Below are positions 1 through 12,705 of a stretch of 64,000 nt of DNA, in pieces. Origin of the DNA: Bactrocera neohumeralis (taxonomy: Eukaryota; Arthropoda; Insecta; Diptera; Tephritidae); assembly GCF_024586455.1 (NCBI RefSeq), contig NC_065921.1, positions 22,694,635 through 22,758,634 of the forward strand. The letters run 5' to 3'. The notes below the pieces were generated by a model, which was not told where the DNA came from, made no database searches, and worked only from the letters and a program-made list of their open reading frames with translations. How positions within the stretch are numbered: position 1 is the stretch's first letter; the number at the start of each line of letters is the position of its first letter. The translations under genes were made by a program, and so were the position numbers.

Positions 1-2178
1 ATGCCTTTCTCTAGACATTTTCTGCAGTCCTCCGATCGGGCGTGTGTCGCTGCCAGACAGTGACCTGTAAAATTGCTTTCTCTAAGTTCCATAGAAAACT
101 TTCATCTTCATAATACAACTGTCATAAAATATAGAATTATATATTATTATATATTAACTTCCATATGTAGAAGCTAAAGTTATTGACATATACATATCTT
201 TCATATGGATCGACTGTTATCGCTCCAGCTCTTTCAAAGACTGAGAAAGGAGATCTTGCCGAAGCCTTTGAATTAAAGCCTGCGGATATTATATTACTAG
301 ATATTTATTGTGAAAGCTTTTTTGTTGTCTTTTGAAGTCCTTTCACACTCCTTTCTTTTCTTTTCAAAAATCAATTAAGGCTTTGTTAGAAACTAGCAGT
401 GCGATATACCAGAGACACTGTTATGCAAAAAAGAAGTTAAAATTGTATCTGTAAGGTGGTGGTGGTCAAGTGGGCTTATGAGCTTCAATAAATTGGCTGA
501 GTGATTGAATTACCAGTTTCATAAATCTTTACAATATGTCTGGAATCGCAAATATGTACAAATTAACATAATACATACTTACGGTCGAGAGACACAAGTA
601 ATTAACAATAGTGCGAACATTATTCGCGAATAATCCAGCTAATCTGTAGCTGCTGCTTTAAAGGGGAAACTCAAAATAAACCCAAATTAGCATAGCTGTA
701 AATTGATTGCCAGAAGCCAAGTGTGATTAATAAACACCACCGCATTACTAGGGAAGTAACATTCATACATAGAAGTTATTAGTAATAGCATAGAATTGAT
801 TTTACCTTGGAAGGACTGAGCATATGTTAGGTGAAATGTAGCTGATGCCAAGGCGCCTAAGCTTACGCATAAAACCGCAGGCTAGCTCTAATGGCGAGGT
901 GACTAATGAATTTCAATTCGATATCATGTCTAACTGAGAGGTGGGTAGGTAAATAATCTCATAAAAGATAGGGTGTGTTTAGAGGTATATAAATTCCTTA
1001 GCTGCAGAACAAACTGTCAAGTTAGACATTTATTTATTTATTTTCAGATTCTGGGTCAATTTGACTGATGAAGACAAAGTAATTGCAAATTTGTTCTATA
1101 TTTATTTGAAACAAAAGTTATGTACACCCAAAAGTACACCCTTTATATGTGTATGTTACTTTGGGTGGAATATATCTATGTCAATATTCAATTACATCAG
1201 GTCATATTAGCTTATCAAACGTTGGCTACATGCATATAATTTAATTAAGTACCAAATTCCTCCGCCAAACCATGAGTGTATGTAAATTCAATGAGCGTCC
1301 AAAATTAACGCCCATTGCATCAAACAAGTAACGGCAGTACAGCTGTATCCTTGGATGAGTAGGCAAAAGAGAAGTTTACTAGCGTGGGTCAACTCAAGTA
1401 CGTTTCGAATGTCCTTTTGAAGTGTCCTTATCGCGGAAAGTTGCTTGTGGCCACGGAGTGAAAGTTAGAGTGCTTGAAGAAAATATGAAGTGCGAATCAA
1501 GAGAGGAGTAAATAGAAGTGTCAATAACTTAGTTACATGCCATGCATAAATATATATATTTTTCTCATACTCTGTATGGTATCTCAAAATTATAACAATA
1601 ACAATAATTCAACACGATACAAATTATGTAGAACAGTGGCAATCAACTTTTGAATGACAGTTTAAGTACTTGCCAAACAAAACACTTTGTGAGTGGCGGT
1701 GTTTTTTGCGCTATTTTGCTCTACCCCATTAGGGTGGTTAGTTGGTAAGGTTCACACCATTCGAATGGAGCTTTAGCGTGCAAAGGTGGTTTTGATATGT
1801 TCAGGTCTAAATAACCAGGAACTTGAGTTAAATTTATTTGGGAATGAACTTGAAAATTTAAGCTCTTTCTTCATAAAAAACATAATAATATATTTGAAAT
1901 CTTTGTCTAGTGTTAATTTTGGGCAGATAACGTCAAGTAAAACCATTCTGAAATATACTCTCACTTAGAGAACTTGGTTAGTTGTCTCATCAAAAGTTCG
2001 TCCAGCCAACCAATGGTAAGTCGAAAAAATTTGGACTAAAACGACGAAAAAATCATACGTATTTTGATGGCATTGTTGCTGTAAAGTGCGGTTCTTAGAC
2101 ACCTGACATTTTTAGGTTAGGTTAGACCAAAACGCTTTGGATTTATCTGGTATCTTAAATAAGTAGAGTTGTATAAAA
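1..2178. other. Non-coding AT-rich stretch
   Basis: No gene recognised. The only open frames here are about 60 codons long, overlap on opposite strands (1773-1968) and resemble nothing known. A short TTAGGTTAG motif occurs near 2115, too short to be an array. I see no transposon coding until the rosa-type remnant that begins at about 2179. Confidence 0.5.
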
Positions 2179-2900
2179 GGTGATCCACTTCGAGGTTCCC
2201 TACCTTTTTAAAGAAAAAACACAGAAAATTCAAGTTTAATGGGGAATGCTTTTATGATTCGAAAGAACATCCTTTGGCTTTTATTTTTTAAAGATTATCT
2301 CTTTCAAATGTTGGCCGCGACTACTTCTCAGATGGTTCATCCGTTGAGTTCAATTTTCGTTGACTCGTTCGAGCATTTTGACTGGTAACTGGCGAATGAC
2401 ACGCGTGGTGTTTCGCTCCAAGGTCCGCATCGACTTTACACTTAACATATCTTCACACAAAAAAGTCTAACGGTGCGATATTATACGGTGACCAGTCGAC
2501 CGGTCCAAAACGTGATATTATCTACTCACCGAAGTGTTCTCTCATTTCATTGATTGGCGCGATGTGGGGGAAGTGACGCCGTCTTGTTGACCCAATGTCT
2601 TCTGAACTTCAATTTCAGGCATCAAATAGTTGGTTATCATGACGCAATAACGGTCGCTATTGACGGTTTTCTCAAAGGCATCATTTTTGAAGAAACGATG
2701 ATTGCATCAGCTCACAAACAACAGAAAAAACGTTATTTTTTCTGGATGAAATGGCAGCTCATGAATCTCTTCAAGTTGCTCTTCGTCCCCTAATGCACCA
2801 ATTTAGCTTGTTTACATACCCATTGAGCCAGAAATGGACTTCATCGCTGATTAAAATTTGACTCGAAATCGTCAGTGATAATGAAATGACATGTTCGACC
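2179..2900 (-). mobile_element. Rosa-type (DD41D) mariner-like transposon remnant, 3' half
   Basis: The left end, with a GGTTCCCTAC block followed by A-rich sequence, matches the left end of the remnant at 25340. Both then run through the same motif, TTATCTCTTTCAAATGTTGG, and continue in parallel for hundreds of bases. Read on the minus strand, the shared part corresponds to the catalytic half of a Tc1/mariner transposase of the DD41D group; the homologous copy at 25660-25941 is clearer. The N-terminal DNA-binding half is missing and the frame is broken many times, so this is a dead fragment. The family call is firm through its sister copies; the exact right edge is not. Confidence 0.65.
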
Positions 2901-2942
2901 GTATTTATTCGAGATTTGACCATTATAACTTGCAAATCTAAT

Positions 2943-2950
2943 ATGTGTAC
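2943..2950. repeat. Left 8-bp target-site duplication of MITE
   Basis: ATGTGTAC lies directly before the MITE and is repeated exactly at 3390-3397 directly after it. Confidence 0.85.
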
Positions 2951-3389
2951 TAGGGTGTGTCATTCTGAGGCAACTTTTTTTTTCAACTGAAAAACTGGCT
3001 AAAAACTTTCGAAAATGTGAAAAAGAAAGTCACTCAAAAGATGAGCTCTTAATATTAATATTATTAATATTTGCCTATTTCAAATTTTCTGTTTTCCATA
3101 TAAATTACATGGACAAAAAATCATTTTTTTTTGTGGTGGTTATTGTGCGGAGGTTATTATATGTGCACGCGATGGCTGCCAGTAGGGTTGGTAAACTCGA
3201 TTTCGATTCTACTCGAAAATCGAGTTTTCTCGTAAAATAATCGATTTTTCGGAATCGATCTTCAGTAGTTGAAGTCGGTTAAGAATCGATTCTTGAAGTC
3301 TTTTGAGTGACTTTCTTTTTCACATTTTCGAAAGTTTTTAGCCTGTTTTTCAGTTGAAAAAAAAGGTTGCCTCAGAATGACACACCCTA
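2951..3389. mobile_element. hAT-type MITE, 439 bp, with 91-bp terminal inverted repeats
   Basis: The left end TAGGGTGTGTCATTCTGAGG and its following 70 bases (2951-3041) are the reverse complement of 3299-3389 with only a few mismatches. The element is flanked by an exact 8-bp direct repeat, ATGTGTAC. An 8-bp target duplication with TAGGG-type ends is the signature of hAT-superfamily non-autonomous elements. The 257-bp interior is non-coding. It carries several ATCGAT-like motifs (around 3215-3290), including AATCGATTC. The near-identity of the two repeats and the perfect duplication point to a fairly recent insertion compared with the heavily decayed elements around it. Confidence 0.85.
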
Positions 3390-3397
3390 ATGTGTAC
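3390..3397. repeat. Right 8-bp target-site duplication of MITE
   Basis: Exact copy of ATGTGTAC from 2943-2950. Confidence 0.85.
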
Positions 3398-4164
3398 TGT
3401 TAATAAACGGTTTATATACATATCTTTTCGGATTCCTACATACAAGTATATTCATCAAGGGCAACCCTAATATACGCTCATATCTGTTTTCTTCATTATT
3501 AATGTGTATTTGTCGGCCGCAATTGCGTATAGTATGCGCGTACTTTGTGCTCATGTGTGCTTATAAAATTCATATACACATATTTAATTGAAACATCATT
3601 TATCATTTTTTGACTGACTCATGCGAACTGCCAAGTTGAGCACGCAAACAAAAAGTTTCCGACAGCTTTTATAGACCTATTTGACTTACGGAAAGTCTGG
3701 AAGCACATACAAACTTACATAAATACTTGATATTATATGGCTAATCATGCTCACAAATACTGGTGATATTGGTGATAATCGTTTTGGATATTTTAATAAA
3801 CTCGGGATCTCAGTACCGTACGGGATTATGTGTAAGTCAATATAATATTTTAGTGGAATTTAAGGGATACATGTTTATGAAATATAACTTAAAGAATGCT
3901 TATAGCAGTTTACTGGTTAGAAAGCTTAAGCTAAAAACGTAAAATCATTTTCATTGAAGAAATTATTACTGTCTAGAGCCCTCAAAATGGAATAAATGTG
4001 ACAAATTACTCTAGGAACACAGAAAAAAGAATTGAATTTCTGTTTTTCAGGATTTATACAGATGTAGTATTTAATAAAAAAAAGATATTTACTTTGACAC
4101 TTTGTTTCAAAATAGCAGATACTGAAGGAATCTACGAAATCACCCTTTTTACGGACGACGGAGA
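3398..4164. other. Non-coding stretch
   Basis: AT-rich sequence between the MITE and the next retrotransposon fragment. No open frame of note, no repeat recognised. Confidence 0.45.
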
Positions 4165-4420
4165 TGCTTGAGAGTCAGTTCCTATATAATAGATCATAAG
4201 ACCCTTAAAAATCTTTTTCTTTTTCACCATGTCACAAACTTGTTGAGACGGCTAATATCAGTTTCGGATATGTCCCCGGTTTCGTCGAAGGTAAGACTGC
4301 AGAAAAGTTCCATCCTCAGTCTTGCAAAGGCAGGACAAGGTCTACCATACTTGTACAAATTGAACGATCGACTTTTTATTTCAGAGGACATCGTCACGAA
4401 ATTTAGTATTAAAAACTAAC
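4165..4420 (-). mobile_element. Non-LTR retrotransposon fragment, ORF2 C-terminus (R1/LOA-like)
   Basis: On the minus strand this reads, with frame breaks, as the end of a retrotransposon ORF2: a stretch resembling ISETDISRLNKFV follows a TFDE-type segment. The same block, better preserved, is at 53090-53320 (ETTGHFLALQHLG ... EIAETDLNSLNNFG). In related elements this lies just after the CCHC-like motif at the protein terminus. The two copies share blocks such as CAGTTTCGG and CGAAGGTAAGAC. It is a dead fragment of about 250 bp. Confidence 0.5.
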
Positions 4421-6562
4421 TACCATCAACTTATACCCTTATATAAAATAAGTTTCTGCAACCAAGTCCATTCCTAAAATTTCGAGATTTCCTTAACACA
4501 AAACGCACATCAATATCTCCCAACAAAAGCAACACAATCCTTGGCAATTTTTCATAATAACTAAGATCGATTTCTACAACTTTTCGCTGACATTACGCCG
4601 ACAAAACAACAACAGCAAAACAAATTCAAAAAATGAAGCGCCAACAATTCAAGCGCAGTCAGTTCTCATTTCACTTCCCGAACGCAGCCGCCAAGTGAGC
4701 TTGTGACTTGCTTTGAATTTGCCTAAAATGTTCGCCATGGCGCGCGTCGCTTGGGCTGCGGTGATGTGGCATGTTGTGTGGTTGGAGTGACGTGTGGCGC
4801 TCTGCGGAAGTTTAGTACTTGTTATTGGTTTTCTTGTTATGCTTTCTTGCCTGTGTTTTGGCTTTTCTTGACGCGCTTCTAATTGACAACTCACGCAGGA
4901 AACAAGCGTTTATCCTGACCGTTGACTGGCGTGGCAGGCAATGGCTGTGTGAGTGGCGGCGCTCGCCATACGTCAGCCATGAAATTTATTTATTAAACAT
5001 CTCTCGAAATTAGCGCCAAGTCATTTTTCTTTTTCTTGGTTTGTGTATATGTGGGATCAGGCCCACCGGGGAGCGCGCCAACTCAAACTTTCACTCTCAA
5101 TGCCACTTGGCAGCTCGAGCTTCGAGTAGTTTGTTCTTCACTTAAGCGACCTACGTATATATTCTGAATTCACTGGAAATTTGCTGTATCATAAACTGTG
5201 TAATTACTTTGTGTTATTGTTGTAGTGCTGTTCGTTGCCCATTATATTTACTGTTATGATTTGTCAACTTTGACATTTTGCTATTTGATATTAGCAATTT
5301 CACTCGTTTACGTTTACATATCCGATGGTGGACAGTTTGTTGTAGCAAAAGCGTCGGTAATTACAGATTACTTTAATCAGTTTGAGCCTTGTACTGTTAG
5401 AAATATTACTCCGAAAATGATTGATTATGTGTTGTGTACGAGTGAATATAATAATATAGTACGAATGCAATTATATAGTCGGTTTTGGGAAATCAATTGC
5501 TGCGACGACGGGCGAAAATACGGCTAAATGATAATGAGAGTCAAAATTTATAGTTACTATAGCTTAACTTTTCATTTCTTTGAAGTCTATCATTTGCGAT
5601 GTAGAGTTAACAGAAGTTAACTGTATTCAAGAAGCTAGATATCTCGCTATCTGTATCTACAAATAATAGCAATTTCGTTATTCTAAAGAAACTTGTTCGA
5701 TATCTATATTCTTATGGTAATGTAATATCAAAAATGCAAAATCCAGCAAGACCTCATCCAACCCAAAGTTGTAGACATGATTTACTTTACTTGTAGATTA
5801 AATTCCTTAGCAAACTCTACATCTCAATTTTGAGAAAAATATATATATCAGTAGGTAATTTAACGTTAGCTGTTAAGACTGATCCTCACGACAGATACTT
5901 CGACAGTTGCTGACCACTTCTTTTTATTAACTGAAACTTCTAAAAATGTATTAAAATCTTCATATATATAATCTATTAAGGCGACCAATTGCTATCCAAA
6001 CCAGTTCGACCGGTTGACTGAATGCACGACATCCCTGTTATTTCATCTCTAGTTTCGATATGATTCTATTGACGCGCAGAAAAATTAAGAAAAAGTGAAC
6101 CTTACTGACGGGAAGGTGTCCATAGAGAAGAAATTAGCAGTATTATGACCTCCATTCTCAATACAGTACAGAATTGGTAATCGCAAGTGGGTCGCAGTTG
6201 AATTCGGCGAAAAGGGAGTTGGTGCGAGGATATACTGTCCAGAGTTAGGCGTAAGGCAGCCTTTTAAGCCGACGAAACGCAGCAGTATATTTTCACAACT
6301 ATCAAGTGTATAACTTCTTTCATCAAATAAGATAGAAGTGTCTTGGGAAGCAAACCAACAGTAGAAACTATCACTAGGAACAATTGACTTCACTTCTACT
6401 GCGTGTCAGATCACAAAAGCATCGAGGGCAATGAAACATTGGCAAGATTGTTGTAGTACTGTCACCCGCAAAAGTAATTGCCATCGGTAAACTCATGCAT
6501 TGGTCTAAGCTTAGCTGAGTTAGTTAGTCGAAGAGATTGAAACCCAAAAAGTTGTCATCAGC
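4421..6562. other. Non-coding stretch with a GC-richer patch
   Basis: 4600-5130 is richer in GC than its surroundings and looks single-copy. A 100-codon open frame at 5225-5527 starts with GTG rather than ATG, and its first methionine is deep inside, so I do not call it a gene. 5530-6560 is AT-rich with nothing recognised. Confidence 0.4.
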
Positions 6563-6823
6563 TCATTCTTCTTCTTCTTTATTGGCGTAGACACCGCTTG
6601 CGATTAACCCAAAAAGTCGTTTCTTCTTTTCGCATCAGGCTTGGATATTCCAAGCGCGAAGCCATAATTCGTTCTTCCACTGGAGGTCTTCCTTTCCTCT
6701 GTACCGTTACTGCGAATACTTTCAGAGCTGGGTGTTTTCGTCCATCCGGACAACATGACCTAGCCAGCGTAGCCGCTGTCTTTTAATTCGCTGAACTATG
6801 TCAATGTCGTCGTATATCTCTCA
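6563..6823 (-). mobile_element. RTE-type non-LTR retrotransposon, 3' end
   Basis: Minus strand. It starts at the right with the coding end of the reverse transcriptase ORF (YDDIDIVQRIKRQ-like, then VFAVTVQRKGRP-like frames) and ends at 6563 with the element's own 3' terminus: TTGGCGTAGACACCGCTT on the + strand, followed by a (CTT)n run, that is an (AAG)n tail on the element strand. The copy at 50340-51570 ends the same way. It is 5'-truncated, as usual for LINEs, and several frames are broken. Beyond 6823 the sequence changes abruptly. Confidence 0.75.
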
Positions 6824-6934
6824 TCCGCGGCTTGTTGCTTCCTTTCATTGGGGGTGTTTTTTTTTTACCTGGGAAGGGGCTTTTTCGCCTTCTCACTTAA
6901 GCTCGCCTTCAAACGGATGTTCTTAGAAAAGACC

Positions 6935-7770
6935 GGATACTATGTTCGTTTCTGGTCACTCCCAAATGGCGACAGAGAACTTTCCTCACCTTCTAATGAC
7001 TTCCTTCCAACTGATTGCGCTGATAATTTACTGGTGGACTGGTATGGAATTTTGTGAAATACAAATTTTGAATGGCATTGCTTTTTGAACATTTTGGCCA
7101 TCGATGAAATCAAATGGTAATCGGAAGGTGCCAAGTCTGGTGAATATTTGCAGATGTGGAAGCAGCTCAAAACTAAGTACTTTAATTGTATCCTACGGCG
7201 ATTTTTCTTTGTGTCTTCTGTATGATCACTTGTTGTCTGCAGCGATTTTTATTAACAATTTTACCAGGTTTTAGTAGCTCATTATATACCACACCCTTTA
7301 AATACCATAAACCACAAAGCACTGCCTTCTTACCGAATCGATCTGTTTTTGCAGTCGATATTGATGGTTGTCTCGGAATAAACCATAATTTTCTCCGTGT
7401 AGGATTCTTAAAATAAATACATTTTTCATCGCCGGTGACAATTCCATGCAAAAACCAATTTTCTTTCGTGCTTTTGAAGCAAAATTTCACAATTTTTTTT
7501 TTTAGTTTTCCATTTGTCCTTCATTCAATTTATGTGGCATCCATTTTCTATGTGTATATATATATATATATGTTATATGTTGGCTGCCATTTGCTTGCAG
7601 TTCGGCGTCTTCAAACTTTTCCGGTGATCTTCCACGTTCTTCATTTCGCACATTAAAGTCATTAACTCTGAACCATGGAAAACATCTTTTGCATGTTGCT
7701 GGTGATAGAGTATGATCAGCATATGCCACGACAAGGATTCGATGCGACGCTGCAGCTCATTTCTTAAAAT
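6935..7770 (-). mobile_element. Mariner (DD34D) transposase pseudogene
   Basis: Reading the minus strand from 7770 leftwards gives mariner transposase segments in order. First comes FRVNDFNVRNEERGRSPEKF (N-terminal linker, 7600-7680). Next is FLHGIVTGDEKCIYF with the first catalytic D (about 7400-7450), then KAVLCGLWYLKGVVYNELLKPG (about 7270-7340), and finally YSPDLAPSDYHL with the last catalytic D (about 7120). The frame shifts between segments, and a TA microsatellite (7555-7571) has grown inside. The first aspartate and the SPDLAPSDY block survive, but the second catalytic region is broken, so no active enzyme could be made. Confidence 0.85.
7555..7571. repeat. (TA)n microsatellite
   Basis: About eight TA units inside the mariner remnant. 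Confidence 0.8.
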
Positions 7771-9589
7771 GGAAACAAAAAATTATTGCTTTCCGCAAAT
7801 CATCACTTTTTGGTACAAAATTTGGCATTTTCAACACAATATAAAATATGATTTCGTTTATTCAATGATTGCAAGGTTATTGAATATGTCAACCAGACAG
7901 CAAAAATTCAAATATAAAGCCGAAAAACCAACTAGCATATATAAAAAGCTAATTTCGAGAACATAATGGACAATTAAAAGAAGACAAACGAGAACAAAAT
8001 ACATTTCGAAACAAACGATGATTGAATTAAACGAATTGCAGTTGAAGCAAAGACAATTAAATTTCAACATAAGACACAGACATTACGGCGCATAGTTATT
8101 TAATGTCAGCACAGGAAGAGCAATAAGGGGAAGGAGAGACAGAAGACACATGCGGACATACAAATTAATTGCCTGTCAACCGCAGGCGAAGCCCGATACG
8201 TGTCACTCGATATGTGCGAAAAACATACTTACACACATATACACATATACACACACATACAAACATAGATTATCTCACCTACTTATTTGGCTGGCCAGCG
8301 GCACTTGTCGACCACTTCGACTGGTCGCAACCGCACTCAATCAACGCCGCTATTGCTGCCGCCGTCTTATCAATTTGCCACCAGCGGTTGACCTGAGCAG
8401 CTCTGCACACACACACATACAGCCAACATGGCGATTCGCCATTTATTGGCATTATTATAGCAGATGTTGCACGGCCTGATAGTGGTTTTTGTTGTGCTTA
8501 TGCAAATCTTCAGCGCTTGTAATCAAGCGGCGGGGCACCTGCACCTCCATACTTGCATGTGTGTGTGTATGTGCGTCATTGTTTAACTGCTAGCGCACTT
8601 GTCACCCCGACGCTAATGTCATTTCAGCGCCGCAATATACACACACCTGCTGTTGTTTATTTGTTGTTGCAGGTGGGGGGTTTGTTTGTGTGCCACCAAC
8701 TAAATCATCATTAACCTCAACAACTTGCAACATCAGCCGCAAACTGCTTTCTTAACGGTACACATAACACACTTGACGCCTATCAACTTTCATGCTGATG
8801 AGCAGTTAGTCCCCTGACAGGCATCAGAAATCTAATAATCACAGAGCTGCCACATGCTACCGCCGCCACCACTTCTACTACGGTCACTCCGGCTGTGCTT
8901 CACTTCGGTTGCAATGCGTTCCATCTTCAGTTGGCTCGCCGGCGGCACAATTGTCAGCTTACAAGCAGTTAACAATATGAGCAACACCTCGTCGAGCAGC
9001 TGCTTACCCACACATACTCGTACACTGCCATATACCGTTATGGTTTGTGTTGCTGCAATTGCTGTTAACCCGACGAGCCGACGTTGCAATTTGGCGGCCT
9101 AATTCGATTGCTTATTCTTGCCTTCAGCTGCTGGTGTACAATAACAAAAATGACAACATCTCGGTCCGCTGTTAAATATGCAAATCTCAGGCCGTTGGGT
9201 GTCATAATCAAGCTGAACTAGTGAAACGCAATTACACGCCCACACTTGCTTAATCAGTTACCGTTAGGAAGGCAGTTCGAAAATTTTGAAGTAACCAGGT
9301 GCTTTTAAACTTAAGACAGTAGGTAGATTTGAGAGCTTGAAAGCACGGGAGTTTATGTTGACAGCTTTTCAATTAACTAAGAAGGATTTCGGTGGCTACG
9401 AACGGTTAACGATCGTGTCTCAGGACATATTTTCTGTTTCGCCATACCTTATTGCAGAGCAATCGAGCACGGTGGCGACATCAAGTTCAGTCTCTTCAAT
9501 TCTTACATGTGTTTCCTCGGGTAAAAACAGACTTTTTTCAAACAACTTTTTTCTCACTTAAAAATTAAATATTTTATTATTATAGATTT
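7771..9589. other. Single-copy non-coding stretch with GC-richer core
   Basis: 7771-8100 is AT-rich. 8100-9250 is richer in GC, carries CA microsatellites (8230-8260, 8405-8415) and CAA/TTG runs, and has overlapping open frames on both strands that look accidental. It has the texture of intronic or regulatory fly DNA. No gene supported. Confidence 0.4.
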
Positions 9590-9960
9590 TTTTTTATTTT
9601 TACAAGCATACTTACGCTATTAACGAAGAAATTTTGGAATTTTTGGAAAAAATATTTTAAACTCGTCCAAGTCTTTAATAATTGTATCTCACAGACCAGT
9701 GTAAAATTTCATGAAGATCGGTTGATTAGTTCTCGATAAATCTTGCCAACCGACTTTCAAAAACACAGTTTCAAGAAAAACGCTTTTAAAGATGGCGCAC
9801 TTTGCCTAGCTAGCCTCGAGCGCACAAGTTCTCAAGGCTGTAACTCCGCAACTATTAATCGGATCAACTTGAATTTTTAGGACAATATTCTAGCGGTATT
9901 GAAGAATTTAATAAATTAAAAATTAACTTGTGAACCCTGGTAACCCCTTAAAATAAATAG
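9590..9960. repeat. Possible dispersed repeat fragment
   Basis: The stretch around 9690-9900 contains phrases such as AATTTCATGAAGATCGGTTG and CTGTAACTCCGCAACTATTA. These resemble the non-coding tails of dispersed insect repeats, as I recall them. No second copy exists in this window, so the assignment rests on memory of the pattern only. Confidence 0.3.
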
Positions 9961-12269
9961 CGCATGGATAGATTAATATGGAAGGATGAAGTGACGGAAG
10001 ACAAAATTCATAAGTCTTCTAACGATTCACATCGTAGTTAGACAATGAAATGTGGTGATCAGTGTCAACTTTAACCAAGTTTATAATAGCAATACAATAC
10101 TCAAGTGGTTCAAACAATTATTAGACCTCCCTAGAGACAAATTTACACTCATCGTCTCAATATACACTGGTCACTGCAGACACCTATGGTCATATTTACA
10201 TTTGCAATTTATTGTTTCTGTGACATGGAACACGAAATCCCGGAGCATCTGGCTTTGAGATCGACGCAACTAAGGCATCGGCACTCCAGCGATTCATGAA
10301 TTTTTAAAAGCACTGGTCCTGTGAATGATGGAATAGCACAATAGATCATAGGTCGCAGTGTGCATCTCAATAACTTTCTATACTATCTAATATTCCAATA
10401 AGCTTCAATCTATTTAGGCATTCTTCGGGAGTTCTGAACATATTTAATTAAGTAACTACCTACTATTGTTAAATCAGTCTGAATACGTGTGCGAAAAGGC
10501 GAATTTTGAAACATATTTTATTTTGCCATTACACAAGGATTCGGACTCTCAAGGGTTGCATATAATAAATTCAGCATAGAAATAACGCTCATCGCGTTTT
10601 TGACTCAGATTATCACTTAGTTCTGAAATCATCAGCAGGTCATGCAATCTAGGGAGAACAGAGAGTCTCAGCTTTATCATGTTTCTGATATAAGTGATTA
10701 AATACACTCAGTTTTGGATAATGATCAAAATTCCACAATGACGCTAGTTCAATCAAATATTCCCTCATTGTACTGTAAAATTGTTTCAATAGGCGAAGAA
10801 GTCTTGGAAGTTTAAAAGTGGTATACATATAATATCTCCAAACTGAAACTGGTAGCATCCCAATCAATTTAAGATAACCCATTAAGCACTAAGGGCAGTT
10901 TAAGGTGCGGTAGACATTTTTGACTGAAGGTATTTAAAAGTTTTGATAATTTGTAATAATGTTGAGGGAATAATATTATCATCGAGTGGTATTGAATTAT
11001 TTTGATTTCATGCTGGCAGATGTGTTATCATACAACAGCTATTCTACTTAAGTTCATGACACTAAACACACCACGTACCAGTCTATGATTGAAAGCCATG
11101 CTCTTCTGCACTCGGCTCCAAGTGACGAACTTAGCATGAATGAAACGGATCGGAGATTTGTCAAGAAAGTAGTTTTAACAAGTTAATGTACAAAAAACAA
11201 TACCATTAATTAAGGGTCTTAGGTATTGAAGAGAAAATAATAAGTTTCAGAGAAGGTGGCCATATTCATATGCCGCATTGACGTATTCGCTTCACTTGAA
11301 GAAACGTTACGAGTTCGCGTATTTAAAATGTAAAAAGTGAATGTTTTTACTTTTGTGCAAACATAGACGATTGTTACTAAAAAATAATTAATTTTTAATC
11401 TACCGCTAAATGCAATAACATTAAATAATTTCAATACTATCTGACATAAAAACATCATTTCTTTCACCAGCATACGCTTTAAACTACTTTAATGGGCTAT
11501 GAAAGCGTCAAACATTTATCGCAAGAAATACGTCATGCATTTATATTTCCTCATTCAATTTCAATTATAAATTAACGACTACAATGAAATATATATTGCC
11601 CATTCGCGGTCGAGACATTCGCCGTCGAGACACTAAGAAAGTATTAAATTCGGTTAAGTGCATTCTCTGACAACGAAATATGTTTAGTAGCTAGGTTTAT
11701 ATGAACAGAATGCGACAGCCTGGTAGGAAAAAGTTCAGTTACCTAAACTAGCGTTCTTTGGAGACATACACACAAATAAAGCTGATAACATATTGGTTTA
11801 TACAACAAAATCACGAATTTCTTAATAAGAAAATATCAAAAACTCAGGAGGAAACCAAAACGTTCGCATCAATGTAAAGGAAGCTTTTTAAGACATATGG
11901 TTTTCAGACAAACCCGACCTCATTTTTGAAGAACTTGCTTCCCTCTTGCCATAAAGCACTCTAAACAATCACAATATGAGGCTATTACGGCGTGTCAACA
12001 ATGGCTTGTGTCTTAACATTACTTTAAACAACAATCTTGTTCCAAAAAACGTCGGTTATTTTCCCCACCTTTTCATTTAAATTACCGTTCGAGCCACGAG
12101 CAACCTACTGATTCTATCTTCGTACCGATATCTTCGTTAAAAATTCCATACAGTGCTTCATAACTTCTTCTGTTAACAACTTTTATGGGAATGGAAACAA
12201 CTTACACAAAGAAAATCATCGACTAATCGACGACCATCATCGACTATGGTTAAACCGGTTTTGTAGATT
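9961..12269. other. Non-coding AT-rich stretch
   Basis: No gene or clear mobile element recognised. Small open frames (10649-10882, 11219-11473, minus strand) resemble nothing known. 10200-10400 could be a very decayed retrotransposon end, but I cannot support it. Confidence 0.4.
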
Positions 12270-12705
12270 ATAAGTGTAGCCTGGTCCTTCTCCACCTGGT
12301 CTTTCAGACGGAGTAGAGGTCTGCTTCTTCCTCTGCTTCTCCCGGTGGGTACTGCGTCGAATACTTTCAGAGCTGGAATGTTTTCGTCCTGACAACATGA
12401 TCTATCCAGCGTGGCCGCTGTCCCATTAAATGAGATATTCGACGTTGCTAACGCGCAAAGGCCATAAATTTTTCGCCTCGAGAACTCGTGACGCCGAATC
12501 ATCAGATGTTGTTATTGTCCATGCCTTTGCACGATAGAGCAGGACAGGAATAATGATTGACTTATAGAGTTTGGTTTTTGTTCGTTGAGAGAGGACTTTA
12601 CTTCTCAGCACGAAGTAGCACCTGTTGGCAAGAATTATTCTGCGTTGAATTTCGAGTCTCACGTTGTTGCTGGTGTTAATGCTGGTTCCAAGATAGACAA
12701 AAGAG
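12270..12705 (-). mobile_element. RTE-type retrotransposon fragment, RT C-terminal part
   Basis: The minus strand reads RRIILANRCYFVLRSKVLSQ then TKLYKSIIIPVLLYRAKAW, the characteristic end of the RTE-type reverse transcriptase ORF. After a frameshift it continues towards the PALKVFDAVPTGRSRGRSRP segment. The same blocks recur at 47035-47755 and 50340-51570. Both ends are truncated; the (AAG)n 3' tail is not present here. Confidence 0.8.

Noticed and set aside
4656..4690. TCAGTT initiator candidate
   Set aside because: No TATA box at -30 and no DPE at +28.
5225..5527. 100-codon + strand frame with hydrophobic start
   Set aside because: It begins with GTG; the first ATG lies far downstream, and no splice or promoter signals support it.
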